From positions 1-33,891 of the forward strand of contig CAXKVV010001220.1 in NCBI GenBank assembly GCA_964058805.1: DNA of 33,891 nt. The letters run 5' to 3'. Numbering within the stretch: position 1 is the stretch's first letter; each line of letters opens with the position of its first letter. Made by a program: the position numbers and the translations under genes. Positions 32,482 to 33,891 of the stretch are shown piece after piece. The notes under the pieces were generated by a model. That model had not been told where the DNA came from. It did no database searches and saw only the letters and a program-made list of their open reading frames with translations. Source of the stretch: Schoenoplectus triqueter. Taxonomy: Eukaryota > Streptophyta > Magnoliopsida > Poales > Cyperaceae.

Positions 32482-33296
32482 AAATATTTAGTGGCCAATG
32501 TAAAAGGCGCAAGATATATTTTTTAGTAATATCCATACAATACTTTCATCTGAATTTCAAACCTACAAACTCTCACCTGAAAAATGTTCTTTATCACTAA
32601 ATCAAAGTTCTGTTCTTGTGCCGAATAAATTTGAAATCGCAAGTATCACACATAGTTGGCATACATTGATTTGTCATTGTTCGATTAAAATTTAATGATA
32701 TTAATTGCTAAAGCATGACAAAATTTGAAAATGTTGGAGAGAATTCCAATTCTATTATGATGATAGGAGTTGAAATGAGAATTTTGGTCACTAACATTTT
32801 TTTTGGCATTTTTATTGCCATAGAATACTATGATTTATATATTGTTTCTTTAGCATATATTCATGTATGATGATATAAAATAGTGTAAGAATTAATGCCC
32901 TTGATTAGGATAGAAACACGGAAACAGTTGAGAGTTGACCGAGGAAACTTATATCATCCCCTCTCCATTCCATATTCCATATCTCCTTTTGGAGGGAGCA
33001 AAAAGAAAATAGTAAGATAACATGAAATAGACACAAGTCACATAACATATCAAATTGGTAATGATTAATCTGCGAAATTTAATTTAATTTTTATTTTCGA
33101 CCGTTTTGGATTGACAACTGCTCCCTCACAGTCGAAATTGCAGAAATTTTCCAAGTTTTTTTCATCAAGCTTGCTAGCTTGGCATGGACATTCTTTGAAT
33201 GGTAGGTTGTGTATAATATTTGGAGATTGGCACAGATTTTAAAAATTGAATGTTTAAAATTTTGTGGAGATGTGGGTCTATTCTGAAGGTTTGATA
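32482..33296. other. AT-rich intergenic stretch
   Basis: No gene, RNA gene or mobile element recognised. Confidence 0.45.
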
Positions 33297-33300
33297 TTTA

Positions 33301-33399
33301 AAAGCAATGTATATATATATATATATATATACATTGCTTTTATATATATATGCATTGCTTTTATATATATATACATTGCTTTTATATATATATATATGA
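33301..33399. repeat. TA microsatellite with tandem ACATTGCTTTT units
   Basis: AAAAGCAATG, then a TA run, then CATTGCTTTT form a 40-base hairpin (33301-33341). Two more units (TA run plus GCATTGCTTTT or ACATTGCTTTT) follow with a period near 25 bp, ending in a TA run against the MITE at 33400. Confidence 0.9.
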
Positions 33400-33771
33400 G
33401 TGATGCTATGGTGGTTCGCGAAGCACAATTTTTTTTGTGCTTCACGTCCGTATCTCAAATTTAAAAGTTTAAATGACCGATCCAAACCGTTAAACATCAT
33501 CTTCATATTGAAATATCCTTGGAGATCAAATTTTATATTTTTTTATTTTTTTTGCTATTTTTTAGATGGGTACAAAATCGCTAGTTTTGAATGGTCAGAA
33601 ATCGTTAGATCAGCAAACTTTGTACCCACTTAAAAAATAGCAAAAATTTTGAAAAAAAATATAAAATTTGATCTCCAAGGATATTTCAATAAGAAGATGA
33701 TGTTTAACGGTTTGGATCGGCCGTTTGAACTTTTAAATTCGAGATACGGACGTGAAGCACCATAGCATCAC
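33400..33771. mobile_element. foldback MITE, family A copy 2
   Basis: Ends GTGATGCTATGGTG (33400-33413) and CACCATAGCATCAC (33758-33771) are a perfect 14-bp inverted repeat. Arms of roughly 150 bp are nearly perfect, through CTTCACGTCCGTATCTC, GATCCAAACCGTTAAACATC, GGAGATCAAATTTTATATTT and GGGTACAAA. The left arm alone carries about 28 extra bases that form their own hairpin (GAAGCAC, T run, GTGCTTC). TA repeats lie on both sides, consistent with insertion into a TA tract. No coding capacity. The centre of each arm is shared with 15378-15590. Confidence 0.85.
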
Positions 33772-33891
33772 TATATATATATATATAGAGTAAAGATATC
33801 GTGAGCTTAACCTCACAGAGGTTTTCCGTGAGTTTAACTCAAAAAGTATATCAAATCATCTTCAAATTTTAATTTATTATTTTCATTAAAT
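33772..33891. other. right edge of window
   Basis: TA run, then DNA with GTGAGCTTAAC and CGTGAGTTTAAC as diverged direct repeats (about 33801 and 33827). It may be the start of another element, but it is cut by the window edge. Confidence 0.3.

Overview
This window is nuclear DNA from a flowering plant, most likely a eudicot. The evidence is two conserved plant genes with plant-style introns, an AT-rich intergenic background, and a dense mix of plant transposon families. I cannot name the species. Nothing looks organellar or bacterial.

Layout. Positions 1-3929 hold the 3' nine-tenths of a plus-strand COP9 signalosome subunit 2 gene (CSN2/FUS12): ten visible coding exons, with the first exon(s) off the left edge. 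Its second visible intron carries an antisense LINE-derived insertion with a 15-bp target duplication. Positions 6122-7376 hold a complete two-exon calmodulin gene (149 aa, four canonical EF hands, phase-1 intron in codon 26), preceded by a promoter with CCAAT, G-box-like and paired W-box motifs and a pyrimidine-rich leader. From about 7.8 kb to 24.1 kb I see no convincing host gene. That stretch is AT-rich DNA with small and mostly non-autonomous elements: two short retroposons, a possible hAT element with CAGAGGTGCT/TAGAGGTGCT ends, a foldback MITE, an 821-bp hAT element packed with CGTGTCGTG motifs, a 338-bp hAT-type element with CAGGGG ends, and a 1.7-kb non-autonomous LTR element on the minus strand with an initiator-Met-tRNA type primer site.

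Positions 24135-29004 are a complete hAT DNA transposon with a perfect 8-bp target duplication. It encodes an intact 797-aa transposase (BED zinc finger, RNase-H-like core, C-terminal dimerisation domain) in three coding exons behind a 725-bp leader intron that contains a 104-bp tandem repeat. Both ends are packed with GGACCG repeats. From 29.2 kb to 31.2 kb lie two copies of an unusual Mutator-like foldback element. Each contains multiple near-identical perfect palindromes (arms CGCGCCACTG and CAGTGGCGCG around one base). The first copy has a perfect 9-bp target duplication and interrupts a small open frame with a mitochondrial-presequence-like N terminus. The window ends with a second member of the foldback MITE family seen at 15.4 kb, sitting in a TA microsatellite.

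How the parts relate. The two host genes are independent housekeeping or signalling loci. The rest is mobile DNA. The most notable theme is subterminal arrays: three unrelated element types each carry dense species-specific short motifs near their ends (GGACCG, CGTGTCGTG, and the CGCGCCACTG palindrome). In the intact hAT these are likely transposase-binding arrays. In the palindrome element the role is unknown, and it is the best candidate here for something not previously described.
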